From: an uncultured Eubacteriales bacterium
Lineage (GTDB): Bacteria; Bacillota; Clostridia; Lachnospirales; Lachnospiraceae
Length of the DNA: 62,301 bases
Direction: 5' to 3'
Assembly (NCBI GenBank): GCA_900321855.1
Contig: ONXS01000003.1
Location: 1-62,301 of the forward strand
Shown here: piece after piece, positions 1-8,431 of the stretch
Numbering within the stretch: position 1 is the first letter of the stretch
How the letters are laid out: each line of letters begins with the position of its first letter
Translations under genes and position numbers: made by a program
Notes under the pieces: model-generated
The model's input: the letters and a program-made list of their open reading frames with translations, nothing else
The model's database searches: none
What the model was told of the DNA's origin: nothing

Positions 1-979
1 GATATTGTCCCTTAATTTTTCCGTTCTGACCGTTAATGACAACATTATAAACTTTATTATTATATGAAAATGCAGTTGAGTATACGGGATATAAAATATG
101 TTTGTAAGTCTCATCACGATAAGCTGGTTGAATATTCACGTTTCGAACCTGATCATAACTTCTCTTTACATCCGCTCTGGCAAGTTCTCTCAATTTATTA
201 TCCATAACAGATATGGCCTCTCTGTGCGCCTCTTCAATTGGAACTGTATAGCACTCTGAACTATATCCTGATAAATATTCCGGTGAATAAGAAACTACAT
301 CATTCTTCGTCTCTGCCGGTTCAATTCCCTTTAACAAAGATTTATTGATATTTTTGGTTGCACGAATCAGCACATCATCAAAAAATTCATTCACTCTGCC
401 ACTGGTATGATACCAGTCAACAACGGTTTTCTCTTCATAAGAACCATCCTGTTTTTTGACACGTTCTTTTCGTTCTTTTCCACCTTCTGCTGTATATGGG
501 CAGTCTGCATCTGCATCAAATGTCCAATATGGAACATAGATACCCTGAATCTTATCACTCTCATATAAGTTTTTCAATTTTCCGGGTGCAAGCCATCTCT
601 TGCTTATCCATTTTGTAAAAATTTCCTTTACATTTTGTTTATCAATTCGAAATGGAACAACTCCATCCGGAACAATATCCTCCTGCTGCTTATCTGCCAG
701 AACATATTTCGTTCCACAATATGCGCATTCCGTTGCAGTACAGTCCTGAGCAACCTGAACAACAGCTCCGCATCCGTTACATTGCATTGTAGAGGATGTT
801 CTGCTCGAAGGTCTCATTGTATTTGCCACTCTCCGATTAAAAGAATGTTCTACAATTTTATTTCTGTCATTTTCTATCTCAATCTGTGTATCGCAATTTG
901 GGCATTTTAATGACTGACTGGCTGTATCAAATACCATTACTCCGCCACAGTTTTGACAATAATATATTTTCTCTTCCAT
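1..979 (-). CDS. TFIIB-type zinc-ribbon protein (C-terminus beyond left edge)
   Basis: This reading frame starts at ATG 977-979 behind an AGGTGA ribosome site and runs left off the window, so about 326 residues are visible. Two zinc ribbons sit at the N-terminus: C8/C11 with C26/C29, and C67/C70 with C85/C88. Then comes a soluble region with the phrase GIYVPYWTFDA, which is common in uncharacterised Firmicute zinc-ribbon proteins that automated pipelines sometimes mislabel as PriA-like helicases. I see no helicase motif. It lies about 115 nt downstream of pspA on the same strand and may be co-transcribed with it, suggesting a membrane-stress or envelope role by association only. The function is unknown; the zinc ribbons themselves are certain. 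Confidence 0.8.
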   Translation of the reverse strand, partial: MEEKIYYCQNCGGVMVFDTASQSLKCPNCDTQIEIENDRNKIVEHSFNRRVANTMRPSSRTSSTMQCNGCGAVVQVAQDCTATECAYCGTKYVLADKQQEDIVPDGVVPFRIDKQNVKEIFTKWISKRWLAPGKLKNLYESDKIQGIYVPYWTFDADADCPYTAEGGKERKERVKKQDGSYEEKTVVDWYHTSGRVNEFFDDVLIRATKNINKSLLKGIEPAETKNDVVSYSPEYLSGYSSECYTVPIEEAHREAISVMDNKLRELARADVKRSYDQVRNVNIQPAYRDETYKHILYPVYSTAFSYNNKVYNVVINGQNGKIKGQY

Positions 980-1048
980 TTTTCACCTATCTGAATACTC
1001 TGTGTTACAAAAAGAAACTTTTATCCCCTAAATTTATAACACACGAAT

Positions 1049-1076
1049 GCCACCAGAAAGAAAACATCCTGGTGGC
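1049..1076 (-). terminator. Intergenic hairpin after pspA
   Basis: An 8-bp perfect inverted repeat (GCCACCAG with CTGGTGGC, 12-nt loop) lies 18 nt beyond the pspA stop codon. No clear T-run follows on the minus strand, so it may be a weak or partial terminator, or an mRNA-stabilising hairpin, between pspA and the zinc-ribbon gene. Confidence 0.35.
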
Positions 1077-1094
1077 TGAAAACATGTTATGTTC

Positions 1095-1787
1095 TTATAA
1101 TCCCATCTTAGCTTTTAATGCTGCAAGTTCATCATCAACTACTGTTGAACCCGATGCTGTTCCTGCACCATCATATTTTGCAGCAAGATCATCAAGGCTG
1201 CTGTCCTCTGCTGATGAATTCAACTCTGACATAGCGTTTGCTCTATCTAACATATTATTTGCTTTTGCTTCCATTCTGTCAAATGCAGACATACTGCCTT
1301 TTGCACCTTCAACACTTGCTCCAAGCTTATTTAATCTTTCCTGTGTCTTAGCCGCTGCCACTTTTGCCTTAATTGCATCTTTTCTTGCATTTAAGTCTGC
1401 AATATCCTTGCATAACTTGTCGTGCATCTGTCTCATCTTTGCTGCATTAGCTGCTGAAACATCATAAGCCTGCTGTAAGCTTGCCTGTTTCTGCTGGAGC
1501 TGTGCTTTCTTTGCCAAAAACTGTTTTGCATCTTCATCATTACCTGCAACAACTGCCTTTTCAGCATAAGACTGGAACTTGTTTACTTCTGCTGTACACT
1601 CGTCCAACTCTCTCTTACATCTTGTCTCCTCAGCCATAACTGCTGCTGTCTCAGCTTTTACTTTTCCAAGATCACTCTCAATATTTCTTAAATACTGGTC
1701 AATCATCTTCTCTGGATCCTCACACTTGTCTAAAAGTGCATTAATGTTTGCTGACATAATGTCTTTGAATCTTGATAAAATACCCAT
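1095..1787 (-). CDS. pspA: PspA/IM30 family phage-shock protein A
   Basis: The 230-residue product starts MGILSRFKDIMSANINALLD, the classic amphipathic N-terminus of PspA/IM30 membrane-remodelling proteins. It continues as long charged helices rich in Ala, Glu and Lys (about residues 25-190), as expected for the ESCRT-III-like coiled coil. PspA forms oligomers on the inner face of the cytoplasmic membrane and helps hold the proton-motive force under envelope stress. Length and architecture match the family. The start has an AAGGAGGA ribosome site. An R-element inverted repeat lies 37 nt upstream of the start, and a zinc-ribbon gene follows. No PspF, PspB or PspC homologue is visible, as is usual in Firmicutes. 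Confidence 0.93.
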   Translation of the reverse strand: MGILSRFKDIMSANINALLDKCEDPEKMIDQYLRNIESDLGKVKAETAAVMAEETRCKRELDECTAEVNKFQSYAEKAVVAGNDEDAKQFLAKKAQLQQKQASLQQAYDVSAANAAKMRQMHDKLCKDIADLNARKDAIKAKVAAAKTQERLNKLGASVEGAKGSMSAFDRMEAKANNMLDRANAMSELNSSAEDSSLDDLAAKYDGAGTASGSTVVDDELAALKAKMGL

Positions 1788-1824
1788 ATGTATTTCCTCC
1801 TTATATAAAATGATTTTTGTAACG

Positions 1825-1860
1825 ATTCGGAATCAAATATTTTCGAACTTGGTTCTGAAA
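1825..1860. repeat. R element, copy 1 (upstream of pspA)
   Basis: This 36-bp imperfect inverted repeat begins ATTCGGAATCA and ends TTCGAACTTGGTTCTGAAA. It matches the copies at 38763-38798, 11156-11184 and 62111-62146 (the last on the other strand). It lies 37 nt upstream of the pspA start. The inner CAAG arm is degraded in this copy. It could be an operator, a 5'-UTR hairpin or a miniature repeat; sequence alone does not decide. Confidence 0.7.
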
Positions 1861-2075
1861 AGTTATGATTGTTTTTATTGCTCACTTTCAATTACATAAT
1901 TCATTATACAATATTTCTCTTCAAATGTCATTCAAAATATTTGATTTTAGACTTGTAATCTAGTTTTCAATACTATATAATATTCTATTATAGTTTGCAT
2001 CATATAGTATTGATAGTTATCGTTGTATCTCGTATACAATAAAATCTTTACTATAGGATATTGGAGGTAACAATT

Positions 2076-2714
2076 TTGATAAATTCAGAAAAAATTCTCG
2101 AAGAGATATTGGAAAAGTTAAGTGTCATTCCTGAATCAGATATTCCTTCGATTGATTTATATATGGATCAGGTAACAACTTTTATGGACAAACATCTCTC
2201 AGGCAATAAGAGATATGAAGAAGATAAAATTCTAACAAAAACTATGATTAATAATTATTCCAAGAATAATTTATTACCGCCACCAATTAAGAAAAAATAT
2301 TCAAAAGATCACGTCATTCTTCTTATATTAATCTATTATTACAAGAATATTTTATCGATTAGTGATATTAACACAATTCTTACACCACTGTGCGATATGT
2401 ATTTTAATAGTGAGGAAGATACTGCTCTTGGTAAAATTTATGAGGCTTCCTGCGATATTCAGCGAGATATGACAGAGCACGTAAAATCTGATATTCTTGA
2501 AAAAATCAAATCTTCCACTGAGACATTTATGGATTATCCGGAAGAAAACAGAGACTTTTTACAGCTCTATACATTAATTACATCTCTATGCTTTGATGTA
2601 TATGTCAAAAAGCAGATGATTGAACACATTGTAGATAAAATGAACGAGGAGTCTGTAGCTGCATCTGCAAAAAAATCAAAAGATAAAAAAGACAAGAAAG
2701 AGAAGAATGATTAG
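2076..2714 (+). CDS. DUF1836 family protein, MerR-like helix-turn-helix
   Basis: The protein is about 212 residues. It contains the DUF1836 signature: a segment LTKTMINNYSKNNLLPPP followed by KKKYSKDHVILL and a hydrophobic helix. The family is widespread in Firmicutes and thought to carry a winged-helix domain related to MerR; its regulatory target is not known. I choose the TTG at 2076 because GGAGG (2063-2067) sits 8 nt before it. A start at TTG 2061 would overlap that ribosome site. The C-terminus is a lysine-rich tail of alternating K and D/E. The stop codon lies inside the following terminator. It is transcribed divergently from pspA. Confidence 0.85.
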   Translation: MINSEKILEEILEKLSVIPESDIPSIDLYMDQVTTFMDKHLSGNKRYEEDKILTKTMINNYSKNNLLPPPIKKKYSKDHVILLILIYYYKNILSISDINTILTPLCDMYFNSEEDTALGKIYEASCDIQRDMTEHVKSDILEKIKSSTETFMDYPEENRDFLQLYTLITSLCFDVYVKKQMIEHIVDKMNEESVAASAKKSKDKKDKKEKND

Positions 2715-2733
2715 CCCTCATTCTTCTCTTTTT
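2700..2733 (+). terminator. Rho-independent terminator overlapping the DUF1836 stop
   Basis: A perfect 11-bp stem (GAGAAGAATGA with TCATTCTTCTC, 7-nt loop) is followed by five Ts. The stop codon TAG lies in the loop. The A-rich tract on the other side could also serve yerC, which converges from the right. Confidence 0.85.
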
Positions 2734-2772
2734 CCATCCGTTTTTATTCGTTTTCTCCGACTCTCTCATTAA

Positions 2773-3075
2773 TTATTCTTGATTCTTTTTATCTTTATTC
2801 CTGTCCATAATGAGATCATACCCATCATTTCCATATAACAATGAACGGTTTACTCTGCTGATTGTAGCCGTAGATGCCCCTGTCTCTTTGGCAATTTCTG
2901 TATATGTTTTTTTCTGTTTCAGCATCATTGCAACTTTAAAACGCTGTGCCATAGACTGCAATTCATTCACTGTACACAAATCCATAAAAAAGTCATTGCA
3001 CTCATCTTCATTCTTTAATAATAAAATTGCATCAAATAATTCGTTCAATTCTTCCGTTCTGATTTTGCTATTCAT
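2773..3075 (-). CDS. yerC: YerC/YecD family TrpR-related regulator
   Basis: The 100-residue protein has the TrpR-like fold signature of the YerC/YecD family. An N-terminal helical region includes DLCTVNELQSMAQRF. A helix-turn-helix follows with YTEIAKETGASTATISRVNR, where the second helix should contact DNA. YerC proteins are small Firmicute regulators usually found near histidine or tryptophan metabolism genes; the effector is not established. It lies 21 nt after the PHP phosphatase gene with its own AGAGGA ribosome site, so the two probably form one operon. Length is normal for the family. Confidence 0.9.
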   Translation of the reverse strand: MNSKIRTEELNELFDAILLLKNEDECNDFFMDLCTVNELQSMAQRFKVAMMLKQKKTYTEIAKETGASTATISRVNRSLLYGNDGYDLIMDRNKDKKNQE

Positions 3076-3096
3076 AATTTCTTGTCCTCTATTTCC

Positions 3097-3825
3097 CTAT
3101 CTATAACGGTTAAGGTATTTTTTTAGTTCTTCAATATGATAATTCATCACCAGATTTTCATCATATCCTACCTCTTCGATTAGTTCTAATGCACTCTGGT
3201 TTCTTCCAATCACATTCATACTGTGTGCATCACTTCCTATAATAATCGGCACCTGATATTTCTTGCAATATCTTAACATCTCTTTGTCATTGTCCCTTGC
3301 ATTTTTTCGAAATCCACTGTCAATAGAATTATTATTTAGTTCCAGCAATGTCCCACTATCTCTTGCAGCAATTACCAGTCGCTCATAATCCACCGGTACA
3401 TTTCCATCATCCGGATGTCCGATAATATTAATATATGGATTCTGCATTACTTTAAGGTATGTATTCGTATTCTGCTCAATGGTTCCCGCCTCATAACCAA
3501 TATGATTGTGAATACTTGCAATTGTCACATCCATCTCCTGCAGCAAATCCTGAGGCATATCCACATTTCCCTCAAAATCCAATATATTCAGTTCCACACC
3601 AAACAGCACCTCAATTTCACCATAATCTCTGGATATATTTCTGAGGTTTCGAAAATATTCCTCGTCTGCTGTTCCCGGCATTGTTTTGGCATGATCTGTA
3701 ATACCATATAATTGGATGCCACGCACTTTTGCCATCTCAATCATCTCTTCCACGGTATGCGCTGCATGTCCCGAAGCTCTTGTATGCGTATGTAAATCAG
3801 CCAGATATAAACTCTCCATTTCCAT
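3097..3825 (-). CDS. PHP-domain phosphatase, YcdX-like
   Basis: The 242-residue product is a PHP-domain metallohydrolase. Visible metal ligands include LADLHTHTRASGH near the N-terminus, the GITDHAK block at about residue 40, ASIHNHIGY in the middle, IIGHPDDG, and GSDAHSM near the C-terminus. This set matches the YcdX/histidinol-phosphatase-like branch, which binds a trinuclear metal centre and hydrolyses phosphoesters. The precise substrate cannot be read from sequence. Two in-frame ATGs (3825 and 3819) share the ribosome site AGGAG. I keep the first, though the second has a more usual spacing. It is followed by yerC in an apparent two-gene operon. Confidence 0.88.
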   Translation of the reverse strand: MEMESLYLADLHTHTRASGHAAHTVEEMIEMAKVRGIQLYGITDHAKTMPGTADEEYFRNLRNISRDYGEIEVLFGVELNILDFEGNVDMPQDLLQEMDVTIASIHNHIGYEAGTIEQNTNTYLKVMQNPYINIIGHPDDGNVPVDYERLVIAARDSGTLLELNNNSIDSGFRKNARDNDKEMLRYCKKYQVPIIIGSDAHSMNVIGRNQSALELIEEVGYDENLVMNYHIEELKKYLNRYR

Positions 3826-3910
3826 ATATTTCTCCTGTCTATCCCATAAATACGATATATTTTATCTTATCACAGGTCCTGTTGTAGTGCAAGAAATTTA
3901 AGTATTTTGT

Positions 3911-3939
3911 TTGACACCCATTCCAAAGTATGCTATTCT
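3911..3939 (+). promoter_or_regulatory. Sigma-A promoter of the cold-shock gene
   Basis: A TTGACA -35 box (3911-3916) and a TATTCT -10 box (3934-3939) are separated by 17 nt. This places the transcript start about 45 nt before the cold-shock start codon. Confidence 0.8.
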
Positions 3940-3991
3940 AAACGGAAGATAATATTTCTGTATTATCTAATTTATTTTTGGAGGTATCATA

Positions 3992-4189
3992 ATGAAAGGT
4001 ACAGTTAAATGGTTCAATAACCAGAAAGGTTACGGATTTATTTCAGACGAGCAGGGCAACGATGTTTTCGTTCACTTCTCAGGCATTAAATCAGAAGGAT
4101 TTAAGTCTTTAGAGGAAGGCGCTGCTGTAGAGTTTGACGTAGTAGAAGGCGCTAAGGGACCTCAGGCTACAAACGTAACAAAATTATAA
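3992..4189 (+). CDS. cspA: Cold-shock protein, CspA family
   Basis: The 65-residue single-domain OB-fold protein carries both RNA-binding motifs: KGYGFIS (RNP1) at about residues 12-18 and VFVHFS (RNP2) at about 25-30. It is an RNA chaperone that melts mRNA secondary structure, and the length is exactly that of the family. A good TTGACA/TATTCT promoter lies upstream and a TTGGAGG ribosome site lies 8 nt before ATG. The gene is monocistronic. Its terminator is more than 150 nt away, so the mRNA has an unusually long, structured 3' end. Confidence 0.97.
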   Translation: MKGTVKWFNNQKGYGFISDEQGNDVFVHFSGIKSEGFKSLEEGAAVEFDVVEGAKGPQATNVTKL

Positions 4190-4345
4190 TCAAATCCTAA
4201 ATGGTGTGCCTTTTTCAATTTATTTAACTGATTACTGCAATGCAGTATTTGGTTGTGAGCAAGTATCGAAACGGATTGCGAATATCCGATTGACTTATAG
4301 ACTTTGTATTTTGAATTAGTTATATTATTTAAGCCAGATGATTAG

Positions 4346-4378
4346 AGAGCCGTTCTGATTATTCAGAACGGCTCTTTT
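4346..4378 (+). terminator. Terminator of the cold-shock gene
   Basis: A perfect 13-bp stem (AGAGCCGTTCTGA with TCAGAACGGCTCT, 4-nt loop) is followed by TTTT. It stands 156 nt after the csp stop and just before the convergent hslO end. Confidence 0.85.
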
Positions 4379-4382
4379 GTGT

Positions 4383-5264
4383 CTATTTGTTATTCTTTAA
4401 TATCTCTTTCATCTCATCCACGCTGAACTTATAATGTGAATTACAGAAATGACAGTTTAATTCTATTTCTTCTCCGTCATCTATCATGCTCTGGAGCTCT
4501 TTTTTTCCAAGACTAATCAATGCCTTTGTCACTCTTTCTTTCGAACAGTTGCATTTAAACTGTGTCTCAATCTTGTCTGTAAATTCAACCTCGCCAAAAT
4601 CAGACAATACAAACTTTAAAATATCTTCCGGTGTCATTCCCTGTTCTAATAAATCCGTTACAGAAGTAATTGTGGCAATCTTTTTCTCTAATATATCAAC
4701 CACTCGCTCCTCTGCAAAAGGCATCAACTGAATAATGAAACCTCCAGCCTGTTTTACTGTATTATTTTTTTCCATCAAAACTCCAAGTGCCACTGCTGAT
4801 GGAACCTGTTCGGATGATGCAAAATAATAGGTCAAATCCTCTGCTACCTCACTTGTTGTAAGTGCCACCTGACTGACATATGGCTCTTTGAGTCCCAAAT
4901 CTTTCATGACAGTAAGTGTTCCATAACCGATTGCACCACCAACATCTAACTTTCCAAGATAATTTGGCGGAATCACAATCTCAGGATTTCCAACATATCC
5001 CTTTACATTTCCATGAGAATCTGCTGTTACTGTCACTCCATTAATCGGTCCGTCACCTCTCATCATAACAGTCAGCAAATCATCCTCATTTTTCATCATA
5101 ACGCCCATCATGGCTGAACCGGTCAGCAATCTTCCAAGTGCTGCTGTTGCAACCGGACTTGTGTTATGTGTCTGTCTCGCTAATTCTACCAGATTTTTTG
5201 ATGTTGCAGCAAAAGCTCGAATCTGATTATCTGCTGCCATTGCTCTTACAATATAATCGTTCAT
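4383..5264 (-). CDS. hslO: Hsp33 redox-regulated chaperone
   Basis: The product is 293 residues from ATG 5262-5264. Hsp33 is a cytosolic holdase activated when oxidative stress oxidises four zinc-bound cysteines. All four are present near the C-terminus as FKCNC and NCHFC, and the N-terminal domain begins MNDYIVRAMAADNQIRAFAA as in the family. A longer frame with ten extra residues is open, but an AAGGAG ribosome site precedes the chosen start. The stop codon of the upstream methyltransferase overlaps this ATG in a TAATG junction, so the two are translationally coupled. The zinc-binding redox switch looks intact. Confidence 0.96.
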   Translation of the reverse strand: MNDYIVRAMAADNQIRAFAATSKNLVELARQTHNTSPVATAALGRLLTGSAMMGVMMKNEDDLLTVMMRGDGPINGVTVTADSHGNVKGYVGNPEIVIPPNYLGKLDVGGAIGYGTLTVMKDLGLKEPYVSQVALTTSEVAEDLTYYFASSEQVPSAVALGVLMEKNNTVKQAGGFIIQLMPFAEERVVDILEKKIATITSVTDLLEQGMTPEDILKFVLSDFGEVEFTDKIETQFKCNCSKERVTKALISLGKKELQSMIDDGEEIELNCHFCNSHYKFSVDEMKEILKNNK

Positions 5265-6031
5265 TATTTTTCTCCTTTTCTTTCCTTCATGCACTCTCTC
5301 GCTATCACATAGATGCGCTCGCTGTACTCACTCACAGGATTTTTTGTAAATGCCTCATAGGAACATACATATTCCAGTCCTGCCTCCTGCAACAATTCCA
5401 TCACACGTTCTAACGAATATGCTTTCTGTACATGATTTTCATAATATTTATCATACTTATCATTTTCATCCCTGATAAATAAGGTCAAATCATATTCATT
5501 GATTTGCTCTTCTTCATAATAGGTATTTTCCCATATAAAACTGCCCTCTTCGCGATTCTCTGCTATGACTGATTCTCCGATTTGTTCATATTTATATATG
5601 GTATTTAAGTCAAAAATAAACATTCCTCCAATATCCAGATAATTGTTTACCAGCTTAAATACCGTGAGTAAATCCTCGTCATCTGTTATATAGTTCATAG
5701 AATCACAAATACTGACAACTGCCCTGACCGTACCATATAGTTCAAATTCTCTCATATCCTGATTCAGATACAAAATATTATGACCAGACTCAATTCTTTT
5801 TTCCGCTGCAATCTCCAGCATCTCCTCTGAATTATCTACTCCAATCATATCATATCCATGCCCTGCCAGAATCTCCGTCACTGTCCCTGTGCCACATCCA
5901 AGATCAAGTACCAGACCGTCATGAATTCCATATTCTTTTAAAAGTCCTTCTAAATACTGACACCATTCTTCATATGGGACATTATCCATAAACAGATCAT
6001 AGACCTGTGCAAATTCCATATAAGCTGACAT
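5264..6031 (-). CDS. Class I SAM-dependent methyltransferase
   Basis: The product is about 255 residues from the ATG at 6031, chosen because GGAG lies 9 nt upstream and the sequence then matches the family start (MSAYMEFAQVYDLFMDNVPY). The SAM-binding motif I is VLDLGCGTGTVTEIL, followed by the acidic end of strand 2 in MIGVDNSEEML. The N-terminal Tyr-Asp region and the overall length match small-molecule methyltransferases of the Methyltransf_25 type. The substrate is unknown. It is coupled by a 1-nt overlap to hslO. A longer frame extends 36 residues upstream without a ribosome site. Confidence 0.88.
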   Translation of the reverse strand: MSAYMEFAQVYDLFMDNVPYEEWCQYLEGLLKEYGIHDGLVLDLGCGTGTVTEILAGHGYDMIGVDNSEEMLEIAAEKRIESGHNILYLNQDMREFELYGTVRAVVSICDSMNYITDDEDLLTVFKLVNNYLDIGGMFIFDLNTIYKYEQIGESVIAENREEGSFIWENTYYEEEQINEYDLTLFIRDENDKYDKYYENHVQKAYSLERVMELLQEAGLEYVCSYEAFTKNPVSEYSERIYVIARECMKERKGEK

Positions 6032-6294
6032 TTTCTCACACTCCATCCACTTCACCATCTGCTCATAATTGAATACAAAAATTTGTAAAATACTGTCATG
6101 TTTCAAAATATAGATTCCCATACTTTGTTCCATCCACATGAGAAATATAACCTATTTTAAAGTAAAAAGCAACCTTGATTATTCTTCCACTGTACCTTAT
6201 AATGAACTACAGATATAGATTGTTGTCATCTATATCAAATAAGCGAACTCAGTGGACTATTCAGTCCAAAAATATATTATCTCAAGGGGAAATT

Positions 6295-7302
6295 ATGAGC
6301 AGTAACTATGTTTATAATCAGATAAGAAAAAGTTCACTCGCCAATATTTTTATCTCTATTGTAGTCATTTTAATCGTATTGATACTTGGTTTTAATATCC
6401 CTTTCCGAAAGGTTTTCCAGCTAAAATACTTTGAATCTGTCTCGAATGTTGCAGATGCCCATATAAGAGGCACCGACTATGCAGAAGTAAATATTGATGA
6501 GCTCACATATACTGGTTATGATTATTATCACAGAGGAACCCGTTTTGCCTCTTATTATTACAATATTTCAAATAATGTCTGTACTTTCGTGCTTGTTAAA
6601 AATAAAGGTGAAAAAGCAGAACCGATATTAAAAAACCATACTTCAAAAGCCCGACTGACAGACAATAATGAAAAAACGGAAGAACTGACGGCGTTGCTTG
6701 CAGCGGACCTCAGCTGGACCTCTGAAGGTTTAAAAAGCATCACTTCCACAGTTATGATTGATGAGACTATGTACCACTCAACCGGATATATTTATCTGGC
6801 GGTATCACTGGTTGTCATTTTTGTATTTATATTACTATACATGATTTCAAACCTGCTTATTTTTTCCATTCCAGAACTCCATCCTTCCTGTCGTTATCTT
6901 TTAAAACTGAAAAAAAAAAAGAAAAATATTCGTTCTGTGTGTATGGAGGTAAATAATCGTGTCATTTTAAAAACAGATACGCTGATTCTTACAAAACATT
7001 ACTTAATTATCACGTCTCTGTTTAATTTTGAAATCATACCTATTGGAAGAATTATATGGGCATATGAGCACAGTAAATGGCATCACATTCTCTGGCATAA
7101 AACAAAGCTTTCTTATACATTAAGTATTTTATACGGACATAAAATTTTAATTGATTCTACGAAAAATACAAAAGAAGATATTGATACGATTCTTGAGTAT
7201 TTCCACGAAAATTACGAGAATATGATTATTGGATATACCGAAAAGAATCGAATTCGCGCTCAGAAAAAATATCGGCGCATGAAAAATCATCACAGTAAAT
7301 AG
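6295..7302 (+). CDS. Unrecognised membrane protein with two transmembrane segments
   Basis: The product is 335 residues if translation starts at ATG 6295 behind AAGGGGA; the frame is open for 40 residues further upstream without a ribosome site. One hydrophobic segment lies at about residues 16-37 (IFISIVVILIVLILGF) and a second at about 165-190. The roughly 125 residues between them should face outside. The C-terminal 130 residues are basic and cytosolic, ending in a Lys/Arg-rich tail. I do not recognise a family. It is monocistronic, opposite to its neighbours, and ends at a shared bidirectional terminator. Confidence 0.75.
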   Translation: MSSNYVYNQIRKSSLANIFISIVVILIVLILGFNIPFRKVFQLKYFESVSNVADAHIRGTDYAEVNIDELTYTGYDYYHRGTRFASYYYNISNNVCTFVLVKNKGEKAEPILKNHTSKARLTDNNEKTEELTALLAADLSWTSEGLKSITSTVMIDETMYHSTGYIYLAVSLVVIFVFILLYMISNLLIFSIPELHPSCRYLLKLKKKKKNIRSVCMEVNNRVILKTDTLILTKHYLIITSLFNFEIIPIGRIIWAYEHSKWHHILWHKTKLSYTLSILYGHKILIDSTKNTKEDIDTILEYFHENYENMIIGYTEKNRIRAQKKYRRMKNHHSK

Positions 7303-7317
7303 ACACATCAAAAAATA

Positions 7318-7350
7318 ACACACAGGCATGATTCCTGTGTGTTGTTTTTT
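7318..7350. terminator. Bidirectional terminator
   Basis: A perfect 9-bp stem (ACACACAGG with CCTGTGTGT, 7-nt loop) is flanked by TGTTTTTT on the plus side and TATTTTTTG on the minus side. It serves the plus-strand membrane protein and the radical SAM/K-channel/FliB unit. Confidence 0.88.
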
Positions 7351-8431
7351 AATCGCGAATCCGATACTCATACAATGCTCTCACATTATCTTCATCATAT
7401 TCAATCTCTTTCGAATACAATTTACAAATATTAATCTGTGCTCTCTCACTAAGCTCTTTATTTTGGATATAGAAATAAATGTCTGATAAATAAATCATTC
7501 CCACACTTACAATTGAAAAATATATCTTGCCAATCAAATCGTCATCTTCTCTCGCCTTCATAAAATATCGGAAAATAAAGTATTGTAAAAGATTCTCATA
7601 TTCTTTTTGTTTATCCGAATAATAAGTATCAAACTCTTCCTGCATTTTGAGTATTTGATTTATATTTTCTTTTAAATCACCTAGCCATGTCCACCATGTC
7701 ATGTCATTGATTTCCAGTGTCCTGTAAAAATCAATCAGTCTCTCCAAATAATTTTTTTCAAAAAATTCATCTGTAAATATATAATCCTGCGAAAAATCAT
7801 CTGACTCTGAATATAAAAACTGGTCATATTCTGCCTGATACTCCAAACATTTCTGATACATTTCATTCATATGCTCTCGAAAACTCTTCTCTGAATGGAT
7901 AATTTGAAATAAATCATCTCTCATCTTAAAGAGCATTTTTTCGAGAGAACATTCCAGTCGGTAATCTTCTTCTGCTGTCTCATTCTCATACTCCTGCGTA
8001 TCTTCTATTTCTTCTATTTCTTCATATGCCACCTCTGCTTTTTCGTTCAGAATTAATCTGGCTGCCTCTTCGCAGCAGAGTCCCAGTCCCCTCTCACTGC
8101 TGTCCGAAAACCAGTCATAATATCTTGGGTGATGTGTGCAAATCTGACTTAAATATTCCTCTCCAAGATTGATAAAAATATCACAAAGTCCCTCTTCATT
8201 TAAAAACGGACACCTCTCCCTGTCCGTCTGAATAAAATGTGGAAGTTCCTCATCGTCCTCTTTCGGAACAAAGATGTTTTCTTTTAATCTCTGTCCAAAA
8301 TCTCCTGCCACTTTCTGATAACATTGCAGTGTATCCTCGTCAATATCAATCTCCCAGTCCTTACAGCAACTGTCCGTACACGCGGATGCAATACACTGAA
8401 AATTTTTATAATATTTTGGCTGTCTAATCAT
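7349..8431 (-). CDS. fliB: FliB-family flagellin lysine-N-methylase
   Basis: The protein is 360 residues from ATG 8431, preceded by GGAG. It carries the cysteine-rich FliB/YkgJ-type signature: CIASACTDSCCKDWEIDI at about residues 12-30, then CPFLNEEGLCDI and ICTHHPRYYDWF further on. FliB enzymes methylate lysines of flagellin using a metal cluster. Many Lachnospiraceae carry several FliB homologues, so the substrate may not be flagellin. No flagellin gene is in the window. Its start overlaps the end of the K-channel gene by 8 nt. A longer frame (to 8470) would have no ribosome site. The C-terminal half is acidic and variable. Confidence 0.82.
   Translation of the reverse strand: MIRQPKYYKNFQCIASACTDSCCKDWEIDIDEDTLQCYQKVAGDFGQRLKENIFVPKEDDEELPHFIQTDRERCPFLNEEGLCDIFINLGEEYLSQICTHHPRYYDWFSDSSERGLGLCCEEAARLILNEKAEVAYEEIEEIEDTQEYENETAEEDYRLECSLEKMLFKMRDDLFQIIHSEKSFREHMNEMYQKCLEYQAEYDQFLYSESDDFSQDYIFTDEFFEKNYLERLIDFYRTLEINDMTWWTWLGDLKENINQILKMQEEFDTYYSDKQKEYENLLQYFIFRYFMKAREDDDLIGKIYFSIVSVGMIYLSDIYFYIQNKELSERAQINICKLYSKEIEYDEDNVRALYEYRIRD

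Noticed and set aside
886..1467. 193-codon plus-strand open frame across the pspA region
   Set aside because: It is antisense to pspA and the zinc-ribbon gene, lacks a ribosome site, and its sequence (Ala/Ser/Leu runs) is the mirror of the PspA helices.
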